Positions 1 through 11,291 of a DNA stretch of 64,000 nt are shown one piece after another. Both the position numbers and the translations under genes were made by a program. The notes beneath the pieces are model-generated. The model had not been told where the DNA came from. It did no database searches and was given only the letters and a program-made list of their open reading frames with translations. Each line of letters begins with the position of its first letter. The stretch's first letter is position 1. This stretch comes from Hofstenia miamia (lineage: Eukaryota > Xenacoelomorpha > Acoela). The stretch is from assembly GCA_004352715.1 (NCBI GenBank), contig SCFE01000033.1:362420-426419 (forward strand), written 5' to 3'.

Positions 1-89
1 ACTCAATTAAGCCTACGTTAAAATAGCCAATGCGATATGTGTTTGTTTGCTTCTTTGGAATAGTCAACACTACAATTATAGCTTACATA

Positions 90-1089
90 NNNNNNNNNNN
101 NNNNNNNNNNNNNNNNNNNNNNNNNNNNNNNNNNNNNNNNNNNNNNNNNNNNNNNNNNNNNNNNNNNNNNNNNNNNNNNNNNNNNNNNNNNNNNNNNNNN
201 NNNNNNNNNNNNNNNNNNNNNNNNNNNNNNNNNNNNNNNNNNNNNNNNNNNNNNNNNNNNNNNNNNNNNNNNNNNNNNNNNNNNNNNNNNNNNNNNNNNN
301 NNNNNNNNNNNNNNNNNNNNNNNNNNNNNNNNNNNNNNNNNNNNNNNNNNNNNNNNNNNNNNNNNNNNNNNNNNNNNNNNNNNNNNNNNNNNNNNNNNNN
401 NNNNNNNNNNNNNNNNNNNNNNNNNNNNNNNNNNNNNNNNNNNNNNNNNNNNNNNNNNNNNNNNNNNNNNNNNNNNNNNNNNNNNNNNNNNNNNNNNNNN
501 NNNNNNNNNNNNNNNNNNNNNNNNNNNNNNNNNNNNNNNNNNNNNNNNNNNNNNNNNNNNNNNNNNNNNNNNNNNNNNNNNNNNNNNNNNNNNNNNNNNN
601 NNNNNNNNNNNNNNNNNNNNNNNNNNNNNNNNNNNNNNNNNNNNNNNNNNNNNNNNNNNNNNNNNNNNNNNNNNNNNNNNNNNNNNNNNNNNNNNNNNNN
701 NNNNNNNNNNNNNNNNNNNNNNNNNNNNNNNNNNNNNNNNNNNNNNNNNNNNNNNNNNNNNNNNNNNNNNNNNNNNNNNNNNNNNNNNNNNNNNNNNNNN
801 NNNNNNNNNNNNNNNNNNNNNNNNNNNNNNNNNNNNNNNNNNNNNNNNNNNNNNNNNNNNNNNNNNNNNNNNNNNNNNNNNNNNNNNNNNNNNNNNNNNN
901 NNNNNNNNNNNNNNNNNNNNNNNNNNNNNNNNNNNNNNNNNNNNNNNNNNNNNNNNNNNNNNNNNNNNNNNNNNNNNNNNNNNNNNNNNNNNNNNNNNNN
1001 NNNNNNNNNNNNNNNNNNNNNNNNNNNNNNNNNNNNNNNNNNNNNNNNNNNNNNNNNNNNNNNNNNNNNNNNNNNNNNNNNNNNNNNNN
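90..1089. other. Assembly gap, 1000 N
   Basis: A run of exactly 1000 N. Five further gaps have the same length (3025-4024, 5189-6188, 9115-10114, 14685-15684, 17030-18029), so 1000 is a placeholder for unknown distance. The gap at 50056-50339 is 284 N and may be a real size estimate. Open frames that span these gaps are artefacts. The 89 bases before this gap hold nothing recognisable. Confidence 0.98.
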
Positions 1090-1614
1090 ACGGAAGCAGC
1101 ACTGAAGACAGAAATTGAAAATTTGAACCGGAAATTTGAAGAAGTCGATACCGAAAGGAGACAAATGATCCTGGAGATTAAATTAGACACAAGTAAACGC
1201 CTTGAGGAACAAAGAAACCTTTTTCAGGTGCAAGTGGACACGTTAACACAAAGGTTAGCAGAAGCAAACACACGAATGATGGAGCAAAATGAGAGATGGC
1301 AAGCACTTTACGAAGATCTCCAGAGAGAAAACCAGAATCTCAGAGAAGAAAAGGAATTGCAATTGTTAGAAATCGATCGACTAAAGGATCAAATCAGATT
1401 GACAAAACTAATGGATGAAAATAAGGAAGAGGTGCAGAAACCACTGATGGTTCACGAACTCGAAGTAATTGAGGAACCAGAAAAATTTCTAGAAGCACTG
1501 CGGAGGAGAGCAAGAATACAACAAAATGAACAGGAACAGTTCAATAAAGAACAAATAAGTGAAGAAGAAGAAAAAGAGAAGATAATTAACGAAATAACAA
1601 ATGAAGTGAAATGA
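1090..1614 (+). CDS. Retrotransposon-associated coiled-coil ORF, 5' end in gap
   Basis: The frame is already open at the gap edge (1090) and runs to a TGA at 1612-1614. The visible product is highly charged (rich in E, K, R, Q) with heptad-like leucine spacing, so it is predicted to be one long coiled coil. There is no zinc knuckle, membrane segment or enzyme motif. It lies in the same reading frame as the gag ORF that follows, separated only by TGA, one ATA codon and then the gag ATG at 1618. I infer that it belongs to the same LTR retrotransposon, either as an N-terminal part of gag or as an extra accessory ORF. It could instead be a host coiled-coil exon interrupted by the element; the gap hides the evidence. 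Confidence 0.6.
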   Translation, partial: TEAALKTEIENLNRKFEEVDTERRQMILEIKLDTSKRLEEQRNLFQVQVDTLTQRLAEANTRMMEQNERWQALYEDLQRENQNLREEKELQLLEIDRLKDQIRLTKLMDENKEEVQKPLMVHELEVIEEPEKFLEALRRRARIQQNEQEQFNKEQISEEEEKEKIINEITNEVK

Positions 1615-1617
1615 ATA

Positions 1618-2538
1618 ATGAGGAATGAGACTCCGGATAAACCGAGATTTAATAGCTCCATATTAATGGAGAATAATAATGAAGAAACGACACCTTGCAA
1701 AGCACAAATAAGGACATTTTCAGGAAAAATTGACAGTTTCTCTCCAACATTTGAGGAATGGCTTCAGTTATTCGAACTAACAATGAGAGAAAGGAAAGTG
1801 AACAAACAAGCAGCAGCAGCACAATTACCGTTATACCTAACCGGAGCAGCTTACCAGCACTACCTAATATTGGATACGGAAACGAAAACAGATTACGAAT
1901 GTTTGACAGGAAACTTTCTGGAATACTATCGAAATGAGAGTTTCAAAAACCAGTATCGTTTCATTTTGAATGGAACGAAAATGAGAAAATTTGACGATAT
2001 TAGAAATTACATGTCTCAGGTGCAACGACTGGTGATGCTGAGTTCGAGAAGTGGACACTACTCGAAGTACGATTTGTTCTCGCATATAGCGAAAGGTTTG
2101 CCGGAAAACATCAGACAGCAATTCGAAGCTAAATGTGATGTCGATGATACAATGGAAAAACTAATAAGAAAAGCAGTAGATATACAGGTGATGTTGGAAA
2201 ACAATTCACGAATATATGAGAAAGCCACGTGGAATAAAACCGGACAAAGCAACAGCAAATGGAAGAGTAATGAGAAGTACTTGAAACCAAATGAAGAAAG
2301 AAAAGGTGAAAAAGTCATAAAATTTAAGACTAGAGATGGGCAAATGAAGAAGATAAAACAAAAAGATATCAGATGTCACGATTGTGGCCAAAAAGGTCAT
2401 AAGAGAGAAAATTGTAAAAAGCAAGTGAATATAATAGAAGAAGGCAGTGCGTACTTCGATGAAGAAGACTTAATACAAACGGATACTGAACCAATCTCTG
2501 ATAATGAAGAAGAAGAAATAAGTTCGGAAAACTATTAG
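1618..2538 (+). mobile_element. gag: LTR retrotransposon gag ORF (Ty3/Gypsy-like)
   Basis: This 306-residue ORF is a retroelement Gag. The N-terminal half (about residues 30-190) has the helical capsid character of Retrotrans_gag proteins (an FEEWLQLFEL segment, then YLTGAAYQHY). The C-terminal part is basic and carries one CCHC zinc knuckle, C-x2-C-x4-H-x4-C, around residues 253-266, which in this family binds the genomic RNA. An acidic tail follows. The protease frame begins in the -1 frame and overlaps the end of this ORF at 2508-2538, as expected for Gag-Pol made by -1 frameshifting. I see no canonical X-XXY-YYZ slippery heptamer in the overlap. The ORF is uninterrupted, so the copy is fairly young. 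Confidence 0.85.
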
Positions 2539-3024
2539 GAGCGCCGTCTCAGGAAAACCGAGCACCAATATTGATATTGACGAACATAAAGAACGTGAAC
2601 ACAATTACAGTTGTGATCAACGGAATTATGACCAAAGCAACAATCGATACGGGTGCCGTGAAGTCAATTATAATGGACGAATGTGCAATGAAACTAGGTT
2701 TTAAAAGAGATGAGTTGAAAAGATCAACAGAAAGATTGGTAAACGCATCAGGTGATTATATTGACACCAAAGGAACTTTGGAAAATATACAATTAAGGAT
2801 ATCGAATAACACTTTTCAACAATCACTGATAGTGGTCGACACACAAAGGAACCTCCTACCGTATGAAGTAATACTAGGTGACGATTTTTTGACGAAAAAT
2901 AAATGTATCATAAATTATGGTAATCGAACGATGAGAGTCAAAGAAGAAGAAATAGAAATTGAGGAGGAGGAAGAAGAAAACAGAAAAATTGTGTTCGAAC
3001 TATTAGATGACATAAGGCTACAAC
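2508..3024 (+). mobile_element. pro: LTR retrotransposon aspartic protease (start of pol), truncated by gap
   Basis: An open frame in the -1 phase relative to gag runs into the gap at 3025. It contains a retropepsin-like active site: a hydrophobic strand, then IDTGA (DTG near 2648-2656), followed downstream by an hydrophobic-ILGDDFL segment that resembles the second conserved flap/core motif (ILGxDFL) of Ty3/Gypsy proteases. An SGDY-x3-KGT segment is shared with the minus-strand remnant at 14212-14478, so the two copies belong to one family. After the protease core the sequence becomes Glu-rich. Reverse transcriptase, RNase H and integrase are not visible because the gap follows. No LTR can be assigned. 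Confidence 0.85.
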
Positions 3025-4024
3025 NNNNNNNNNNNNNNNNNNNNNNNNNNNNNNNNNNNNNNNNNNNNNNNNNNNNNNNNNNNNNNNNNNNNNNNNNNNN
3101 NNNNNNNNNNNNNNNNNNNNNNNNNNNNNNNNNNNNNNNNNNNNNNNNNNNNNNNNNNNNNNNNNNNNNNNNNNNNNNNNNNNNNNNNNNNNNNNNNNNN
3201 NNNNNNNNNNNNNNNNNNNNNNNNNNNNNNNNNNNNNNNNNNNNNNNNNNNNNNNNNNNNNNNNNNNNNNNNNNNNNNNNNNNNNNNNNNNNNNNNNNNN
3301 NNNNNNNNNNNNNNNNNNNNNNNNNNNNNNNNNNNNNNNNNNNNNNNNNNNNNNNNNNNNNNNNNNNNNNNNNNNNNNNNNNNNNNNNNNNNNNNNNNNN
3401 NNNNNNNNNNNNNNNNNNNNNNNNNNNNNNNNNNNNNNNNNNNNNNNNNNNNNNNNNNNNNNNNNNNNNNNNNNNNNNNNNNNNNNNNNNNNNNNNNNNN
3501 NNNNNNNNNNNNNNNNNNNNNNNNNNNNNNNNNNNNNNNNNNNNNNNNNNNNNNNNNNNNNNNNNNNNNNNNNNNNNNNNNNNNNNNNNNNNNNNNNNNN
3601 NNNNNNNNNNNNNNNNNNNNNNNNNNNNNNNNNNNNNNNNNNNNNNNNNNNNNNNNNNNNNNNNNNNNNNNNNNNNNNNNNNNNNNNNNNNNNNNNNNNN
3701 NNNNNNNNNNNNNNNNNNNNNNNNNNNNNNNNNNNNNNNNNNNNNNNNNNNNNNNNNNNNNNNNNNNNNNNNNNNNNNNNNNNNNNNNNNNNNNNNNNNN
3801 NNNNNNNNNNNNNNNNNNNNNNNNNNNNNNNNNNNNNNNNNNNNNNNNNNNNNNNNNNNNNNNNNNNNNNNNNNNNNNNNNNNNNNNNNNNNNNNNNNNN
3901 NNNNNNNNNNNNNNNNNNNNNNNNNNNNNNNNNNNNNNNNNNNNNNNNNNNNNNNNNNNNNNNNNNNNNNNNNNNNNNNNNNNNNNNNNNNNNNNNNNNN
4001 NNNNNNNNNNNNNNNNNNNNNNNN

Positions 4025-5188
4025 AAGTGCTTGACTCAATGCCCGCTTTGTTGTATATGCATAAGTAATGAGTAAAAATTCAAAATAAACACTCCATTTT
4101 TCTTTCATGTCATGGAAGATTGTATGACGTGTATACCAGAAACTCAGTTTAAATTCAAATAATAAACTGTTCTCAACAATTTCTTGCTGGTATGTGAATC
4201 AGATTCTGTTTAGTTCAAAAATCACTAAATTTGTCAGGTACCAAATGCTTACCTGAAAATGCAAAGTCAATATTTGGGAATGCATAAAATATATGAAATC
4301 AGTANAGCAATGATCATCATACTTGCCTTCTTATTATATAAATGGACTCATTTGTGTTCTTAGCCATTTAGCATCCTGCCTCTTAAGAACTAGGTTAAGT
4401 TGTAATGGTTGATTAAAGTTTGGTATAATTTAAAGTTGAAAACTTCCCTACACTATTTTGTTACTGAGATAAACCAAACTTGGTTAAAACCATAGCCATA
4501 ACAAGCTGACTGGTTTTCAAGCGCTTTTTGAAAATGATTTCCTATCTTCAAAATAATGTGTTTTACTAGTGACTTCTGAATATTTTTACTTATTTACTAA
4601 AAAGGGAGAAGCTTGAGAATCCCAAAAAATGTAAATCAATCAATCACTACAAAAAATAGAAATTTAAAAGTCAAGAATGCATTAAAAATTTGTTTTAAAA
4701 AATCTTAAAAATAAGAAATATCAAATAAATCATAGATACATGCATATATTCTCTTTTCAGTTTGATCAAAGCTGTGATCAGTGGTCACGATTGGTGCATG
4801 TTTTAATATTTATGAAGAACACTGTACGAGAAAAATACTTTTTTGTGTCTCTGATTGGTCAAGCTTGAAAATTTTGTTTTGGGACGTAATATAATCCAAG
4901 TGGAACTCGTCGTCATGAAAGAGGATGGAGTTATATACTAAGACCTCACATTATAATATTATGTTTACTTTGGATCATTATAAGTAACCACATCAATCAA
5001 ATGTTGAATTGCTATTAAATTTAAAGCATTTTCTATCTACAAGCATATATAAATAAATACGGTTTCATTTCCGAGTGGCTACATTGTCCGGATATGTATA
5101 TACATGTATATGACGAATATATCACCAATGTATCGATAAATAATATAAATTCCAATTAATAATATAATAATAAAAAAATCTAAACTCT
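4025..5188 (-). repeat. Left arm of a ~1.2 kb inverted repeat
   Basis: This stretch is the reverse complement of 7583-8779 with high identity across its length. Both begin and end with the same landmarks: AAGTGCTTGACTCAATGCCC at 4025 matches the end of the right arm, and AATCTAAACTCT at 5177-5188 matches its start. A single N at 4305 replaces about 40 bases that are present in the right arm, so it marks a contig join. No coding potential is seen. The arms flank a gap and an hAT element. They may be two opposed copies of one dispersed repeat or the ends of a fold-back element. Confidence 0.85.
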
Positions 5189-6311
5189 NNNNNNNNNNNN
5201 NNNNNNNNNNNNNNNNNNNNNNNNNNNNNNNNNNNNNNNNNNNNNNNNNNNNNNNNNNNNNNNNNNNNNNNNNNNNNNNNNNNNNNNNNNNNNNNNNNNN
5301 NNNNNNNNNNNNNNNNNNNNNNNNNNNNNNNNNNNNNNNNNNNNNNNNNNNNNNNNNNNNNNNNNNNNNNNNNNNNNNNNNNNNNNNNNNNNNNNNNNNN
5401 NNNNNNNNNNNNNNNNNNNNNNNNNNNNNNNNNNNNNNNNNNNNNNNNNNNNNNNNNNNNNNNNNNNNNNNNNNNNNNNNNNNNNNNNNNNNNNNNNNNN
5501 NNNNNNNNNNNNNNNNNNNNNNNNNNNNNNNNNNNNNNNNNNNNNNNNNNNNNNNNNNNNNNNNNNNNNNNNNNNNNNNNNNNNNNNNNNNNNNNNNNNN
5601 NNNNNNNNNNNNNNNNNNNNNNNNNNNNNNNNNNNNNNNNNNNNNNNNNNNNNNNNNNNNNNNNNNNNNNNNNNNNNNNNNNNNNNNNNNNNNNNNNNNN
5701 NNNNNNNNNNNNNNNNNNNNNNNNNNNNNNNNNNNNNNNNNNNNNNNNNNNNNNNNNNNNNNNNNNNNNNNNNNNNNNNNNNNNNNNNNNNNNNNNNNNN
5801 NNNNNNNNNNNNNNNNNNNNNNNNNNNNNNNNNNNNNNNNNNNNNNNNNNNNNNNNNNNNNNNNNNNNNNNNNNNNNNNNNNNNNNNNNNNNNNNNNNNN
5901 NNNNNNNNNNNNNNNNNNNNNNNNNNNNNNNNNNNNNNNNNNNNNNNNNNNNNNNNNNNNNNNNNNNNNNNNNNNNNNNNNNNNNNNNNNNNNNNNNNNN
6001 NNNNNNNNNNNNNNNNNNNNNNNNNNNNNNNNNNNNNNNNNNNNNNNNNNNNNNNNNNNNNNNNNNNNNNNNNNNNNNNNNNNNNNNNNNNNNNNNNNNN
6101 NNNNNNNNNNNNNNNNNNNNNNNNNNNNNNNNNNNNNNNNNNNNNNNNNNNNNNNNNNNNNNNNNNNNNNNNNNNNNNNNNNNNNNNNGAAGAGGAGGTT
6201 TAGATAATACTTACCCCGTGATAGCTGGCGCTGATCCCTTGATTGATTCTCTAAGTAGATTATCTAGTTATGAAGTGTTAGTTTCACCTGGGTAGCGATA
6301 TTACAATATAT

Positions 6312-7405
6312 TAGGGTTGTGCGATATCACTATTTTCATACACGATACGATAAGATACGATATCACTTCAAATATCGCGATACGATACGATACGATACGA
6401 CACGATATTCCAAAAAAACATTTTTTCTCAACTTTTTTTTAAACATATATTCAGTTGTTACAACATTGTTAAAAGTCAAAAAGTCTTTTGTTGTGATTAA
6501 GGAACACCAGTTCCGTAGTGTGCTTTGGGGAAAGTCGCTCTCTGCTTGCAGTAACTACATGGGTGCCCTTTGAGTTGAGTCTTTCACTTGGCGTATTTGT
6601 AGCTTTTATACAAAACACTTTGCGTGCACTTTTGGCAATACTGGGGAAATAGAACGTATTTGTTTTCCAGTATTGGTAGACATTTTCAATGGGTCCAATT
6701 TTGGACGTAGATATTGTTGCAGCTCAAGTTTCAGGCTTGCAACAGCTGCGCATTCCGGCTGTGATTCTGATTCTTGCTGTTGCTGCTGAATTTGGGCTCG
6801 TTCTTCCAAACGTTGACGCATACTTTTTGACGAGCTGGTAGCAGACGAGCTCGTTGTTGGCATTGTTGCTGCAGCCATCGCTGGAAATGGATGATTTTGT
6901 AGGGCGTGTGCTTCACTTTGAAAGACGAAGTAATTGGAGGCGCAAGTTTATTTTTCTTCTTAGCTGATTGAGCCTGGTATTCCTCAGTTTCTTTGACGCA
7001 TTCGTTGTACTGAACCAAGTGATGGTTCCTAAAACTATTCCGTTGAATTGCTGTTTTGAAATAAATTACACACGCAGTTTCATATGCTATATTGCTAAAA
7101 TGTTCTTACCTCAAGTACGTACCCAGGTTGGTCGTAGCTGATCCAGTTATTTTGACTTCAGCATGATTCAAGCATAGCGTGCAATTAGGCCGCTCACAAT
7201 CGTCTGTATCCTCCGTAAAATACTTCCAGTACGGCGACTTACGTTTTCTATCTGCAATGTGAGTGTGCCAACCACCAGTGAACAAATCTGAAAAAACAAA
7301 CAAACTGATAGTCATGCTATTTGCTTAAGCAAACAGTTGGCTTCACGTCTACAACCATGTAATATATCGCGATATATGAATATTTGTACGATATATCGCA
7401 CAAGC

Positions 7406-7408
<3 letters not shown>
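6312..7408 (-). mobile_element. Internally deleted hAT transposon with BED finger and dimerisation remnants
   Basis: The ends form imperfect terminal inverted repeats: TAGGGTTGTGCGATAT at 6312 and its counterpart ATATATCGCACAAGCCTA ending at 7408. The TAGGG-type start suits hAT. The adjacent 8 bp agree at 6 of 8 positions, but AT repeats blur any target duplication. On the minus strand, exon 7315..7110 and exon 7028..~6880 are joined by an 81-nt intron. They encode a BED zinc finger: SPYWKYF, C-x4-C-x2-C, then NLGTYLR continuing into NHH after splicing. Further on (about 6740-6476), a leucine-rich segment and a frameshifted stretch with YQYWKTN and NTPSER match the hAT C-terminal dimerisation domain. 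The catalytic core is missing, so this is a deletion derivative. Inner copies of ATACGAT and CGATAT occur near both ends. Confidence 0.75.

Positions 7409-7436
<28 letters not shown>
7409..7436. repeat. (TA)n microsatellite
   Basis: An alternating TA run directly abuts the right end of the hAT element. Similar TA runs occur at 16477-16496, 16738-16757, 17008-17029, 21826-21866, 34903-34929, 55267-55290 and 63935-63989. Confidence 0.95.
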
Positions 7437-7439
<3 letters not shown>

Positions 7440-7582
7440 GCAAGCTCTTCCCCCGCTACTCATAATTCGATTTCTCCCTCTATAGGTAGGAGCCTAGATG
7501 AAAAACTGCTATGAAACCACATAATAAAACCTCATTTCTACATGTTACATGCTTAAACATGTGCAATACATGTCAAAATGTT

Positions 7583-8779
7583 AGAGTTTAGATTTTTTTA
7601 TTATTATATTATTAATTGGAATTTATATTATTTATCGATACATTGGTGATATATTCGTCATATACATGTATATACATATCCGGACAATGTAGCCACTCGG
7701 AAATGAAACCGTATTTATTTATATATGCTTGTAGATAGAAAATGCTTTAAATTTAATAGCAATTCAACATTTGATTGATGTGGTTACTTATAATGATCCA
7801 AAGTAAACATAATATTATAATGTGAGGTCTTAGTATATAACTCCATCCTCTTTCATGACGACGAGTTCCACTTGGATTATATTACGTCCCAAAACAAAAT
7901 TTTCAAGCTTGACCAATCAGAGACACAAAAAAGTATTTTTCTCGTACAGTGTTCTTCATAAATATTAAAACATGCACAAATCGTGACCATTGATCACAGC
8001 TTTGATCAAACTGAAAAGAGAATATATGCATGTATCTATTATTTATTTGATATTTCTTATTTTTAAGATTTTTTAAAACAAATTTTTGTTGCATTCTTGA
8101 CTTTTAAATTTCTATTTTTTGTAGTGATTGATTGATTTACATTTTTTGGGATTCTCGAGCTTCTCCCTCTTTAGTAAATAAGTAAAAATATTCAGAAGTC
8201 ACTAGAAAAACACATTATTTTGAAGATAGGAAATCATTTTCAAAAAGCACTTGAAAACCAGTCAGCTTATTATGGCTATGGTTTTAAGCAATTTGGGTTT
8301 ATCTCAGTAACAAAATAGTGTAGGGAAGTTTTCAACTTTAAATTATACCAAACTTTAATCAACCATTAGAACTTAACTTAGTTCTTAAGAGGCAGGATGC
8401 TAAATGGCTGAAAACACAAATGAGTCCATTTATATAATAAGAAGGCAAGTATGATGATCATTGCTCAACAAATTTTTACAGTGTTTATTTGAAGATTATT
8501 ACTGATTTCATATATTTTATGCATTCCCAAATATTGACTTTGCATTTTCAGGTAAGCATTTGGTACCTGACAAATTTAGTGATTTTTGAACTAAACAGAA
8601 TCTGATTCACATACCAGCAAGAAATTGTTGAGACCAGTTTATTATTTGAATTTAAACTGAGTTTCTGGTATACACGTCATACAATCTTCCATGACATGAA
8701 AGAAAAATGGAGTGTTTATTTTGAATTTTTACTCATTACTTATGCATATACAACAAAGCGGGCATTGAGTCAAGCACTT
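7583..8779 (+). repeat. Right arm of the ~1.2 kb inverted repeat
   Basis: It pairs with 4025-5188 in opposite orientation. Relative to the left arm it is complete around the 4305 join. Its distal part (from about 8480) is also found again, in the same orientation, at 10115-10783. No gene is recognisable; short frames in it are AT-rich noise. Confidence 0.85.
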
Positions 8780-9114
8780 AAGTTTTTACAGGTGCATTCA
8801 CTTAACATAAGACACAGAACGTTAAAAATAACTAAATTATGAAGGAAATTGGCATGTTTTGTTAATCCATGAGAATTAAAATCGCATACAATAAAACTAC
8901 CTGTTTTGTTTTGAAATATTGAGTGCAGAGTTTGAGATGGGTCGGATCGGGGTTAGCTAAATCGGGTTGATTTTGAATTTTATACAATGCACGTTATATG
9001 ATGTACAACCTATGCGCTGTCAATCAATGTTAAATATTTTTCTTTGCTTTATAGCAATGAATTTAAGGTAATTTTATGATAAACATCAAAGCAGACTTAA
9101 TTTTCAAAAATATA
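8480..9114 (+). repeat. Direct duplication flanking an assembly gap, copy 1
   Basis: The sequence from 8480 to the gap edge at 9114 recurs almost identically at 10115-10783, immediately after the 1000-N gap. Copy 1 stops at the gap within TTTCAAAAATATA. Copy 2 passes through that point and continues into unique sequence. The arrangement fits an unmerged contig overlap or a haplotype duplication better than a biological tandem repeat. Confidence 0.85.
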
Positions 9115-10114
9115 NNNNNNNNNNNNNNNNNNNNNNNNNNNNNNNNNNNNNNNNNNNNNNNNNNNNNNNNNNNNNNNNNNNNNNNNNNNNNNNNNNNNNN
9201 NNNNNNNNNNNNNNNNNNNNNNNNNNNNNNNNNNNNNNNNNNNNNNNNNNNNNNNNNNNNNNNNNNNNNNNNNNNNNNNNNNNNNNNNNNNNNNNNNNNN
9301 NNNNNNNNNNNNNNNNNNNNNNNNNNNNNNNNNNNNNNNNNNNNNNNNNNNNNNNNNNNNNNNNNNNNNNNNNNNNNNNNNNNNNNNNNNNNNNNNNNNN
9401 NNNNNNNNNNNNNNNNNNNNNNNNNNNNNNNNNNNNNNNNNNNNNNNNNNNNNNNNNNNNNNNNNNNNNNNNNNNNNNNNNNNNNNNNNNNNNNNNNNNN
9501 NNNNNNNNNNNNNNNNNNNNNNNNNNNNNNNNNNNNNNNNNNNNNNNNNNNNNNNNNNNNNNNNNNNNNNNNNNNNNNNNNNNNNNNNNNNNNNNNNNNN
9601 NNNNNNNNNNNNNNNNNNNNNNNNNNNNNNNNNNNNNNNNNNNNNNNNNNNNNNNNNNNNNNNNNNNNNNNNNNNNNNNNNNNNNNNNNNNNNNNNNNNN
9701 NNNNNNNNNNNNNNNNNNNNNNNNNNNNNNNNNNNNNNNNNNNNNNNNNNNNNNNNNNNNNNNNNNNNNNNNNNNNNNNNNNNNNNNNNNNNNNNNNNNN
9801 NNNNNNNNNNNNNNNNNNNNNNNNNNNNNNNNNNNNNNNNNNNNNNNNNNNNNNNNNNNNNNNNNNNNNNNNNNNNNNNNNNNNNNNNNNNNNNNNNNNN
9901 NNNNNNNNNNNNNNNNNNNNNNNNNNNNNNNNNNNNNNNNNNNNNNNNNNNNNNNNNNNNNNNNNNNNNNNNNNNNNNNNNNNNNNNNNNNNNNNNNNNN
10001 NNNNNNNNNNNNNNNNNNNNNNNNNNNNNNNNNNNNNNNNNNNNNNNNNNNNNNNNNNNNNNNNNNNNNNNNNNNNNNNNNNNNNNNNNNNNNNNNNNNN
10101 NNNNNNNNNNNNNN

Positions 10115-10783
10115 ATGTTTATTTGAAGATTATTACTGATTTCATATATTTTATGCATTCCCAAATATTGACTTTGCATTTTCAGGTAAGCATTTGGTAC
10201 CTGACAAATTTAGTGATTTTTGAACTAAACAGAATCTGATTCACATACCAGCAAGAAATTGTTGAGACCAGTTTATTATTTGAATTTAAACTGAGTTTCT
10301 GGTATACACTTCATATAATCTTCCATGTCATGAAAGAAAAATGGTGAATCTTCCATGTCATGAAAGAAAAATGGTGTGTTTATTTTGAATTTTTACTCAT
10401 TACTTATGCATATACAACAAAGCGGGCATTGAGTCAAGCACTTAAGTTTTTACAGGTGCATTCACTTAACATAAGACACAGAACGTTAAAAATAACTAAA
10501 TTATGAAGGAAATTGGCATGTTTTGTTAATCCATGAGAATTAAAATCGCATACAATAAAACTACCTGTTTTGTTTTGAAATATTGAGTGCAGAGTTTGAG
10601 ATGGGTCGGATCGGGGTTAGCTAAATCGGGTTGATTTTGAATTTTATACAATGCACGTTATATGATGTACAACCTATGCGCTGTCAATCAATGTTAAATA
10701 TTTTTCTTTGCTTTATAGCAATGAATTTAAGGTAATTTTATGATAAACATCAAAGCAGACTTAATTTTCAAAAATATAATTTC
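10115..10783 (+). repeat. Direct duplication flanking an assembly gap, copy 2
   Basis: Second copy of 8480-9114. It differs by a local tandem duplication of about 30 bp near 10320-10375 (the segment GAATCTTCCATGTCATGAAA is repeated). No gene is seen here. Confidence 0.85.
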
Positions 10784-11291
10784 GTGTTCAAAATTTTTAT
10801 ATGTTGCCATTTGCAATGTCACGATTCCCATTCAGGTCTTAAAGTAATATTTTGAATAACTTCAAGTCAGTTCGCTTTGAGTAGCCCTAGTGAAATAACC
10901 TTTTGCGAGTCAATGCATCCAAACGTATGCAAATACACAAAATTGAATACAAGTTTAAAATTTTAGTACATGTATTTTTAATTTCCCAATAATGAAATAT
11001 GCAGTGTTGTCCATAGCAAAGTTAGGGGATGGGACAGCACAAATCGGTATTTCCCATGGTAATCGATACTTGATATTGTAAAATAACTTTAAAATTAATA
11101 AATAAATCTTGTTGTTTTCAATGGCTCCTTGTACACATCGTTCTATTTAGTCGAGACTGAATATAAGCGTTCAAAAATTTCATAATTTTATTTAAACTGT
11201 ATTCGATATAAAAATTATAATGAGAATTCCTTGGAATGAGATGAGACAGGCACAAATTGCCATGAGATTAGATGAAATTTGACAGAAAAGT

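Noticed and set aside
18-1190. Long frames crossing the 1000-N gaps
   Set aside because: They are open only because N has no stops. The same applies to the frames over 3025-4024, 9115-10114, 14685-15684, 17030-18029 and 50056-50339.
6189-6260. AATACTTACC next to a gap, considered as a U1 snRNA 5' end on plus or an SL RNA donor on minus
   Set aside because: The nine-base match is followed by sequence unlike U1 stem I. On the minus strand the GTAAGTATT donor is good, but no leader/Sm-site structure can be shown because the gap follows.
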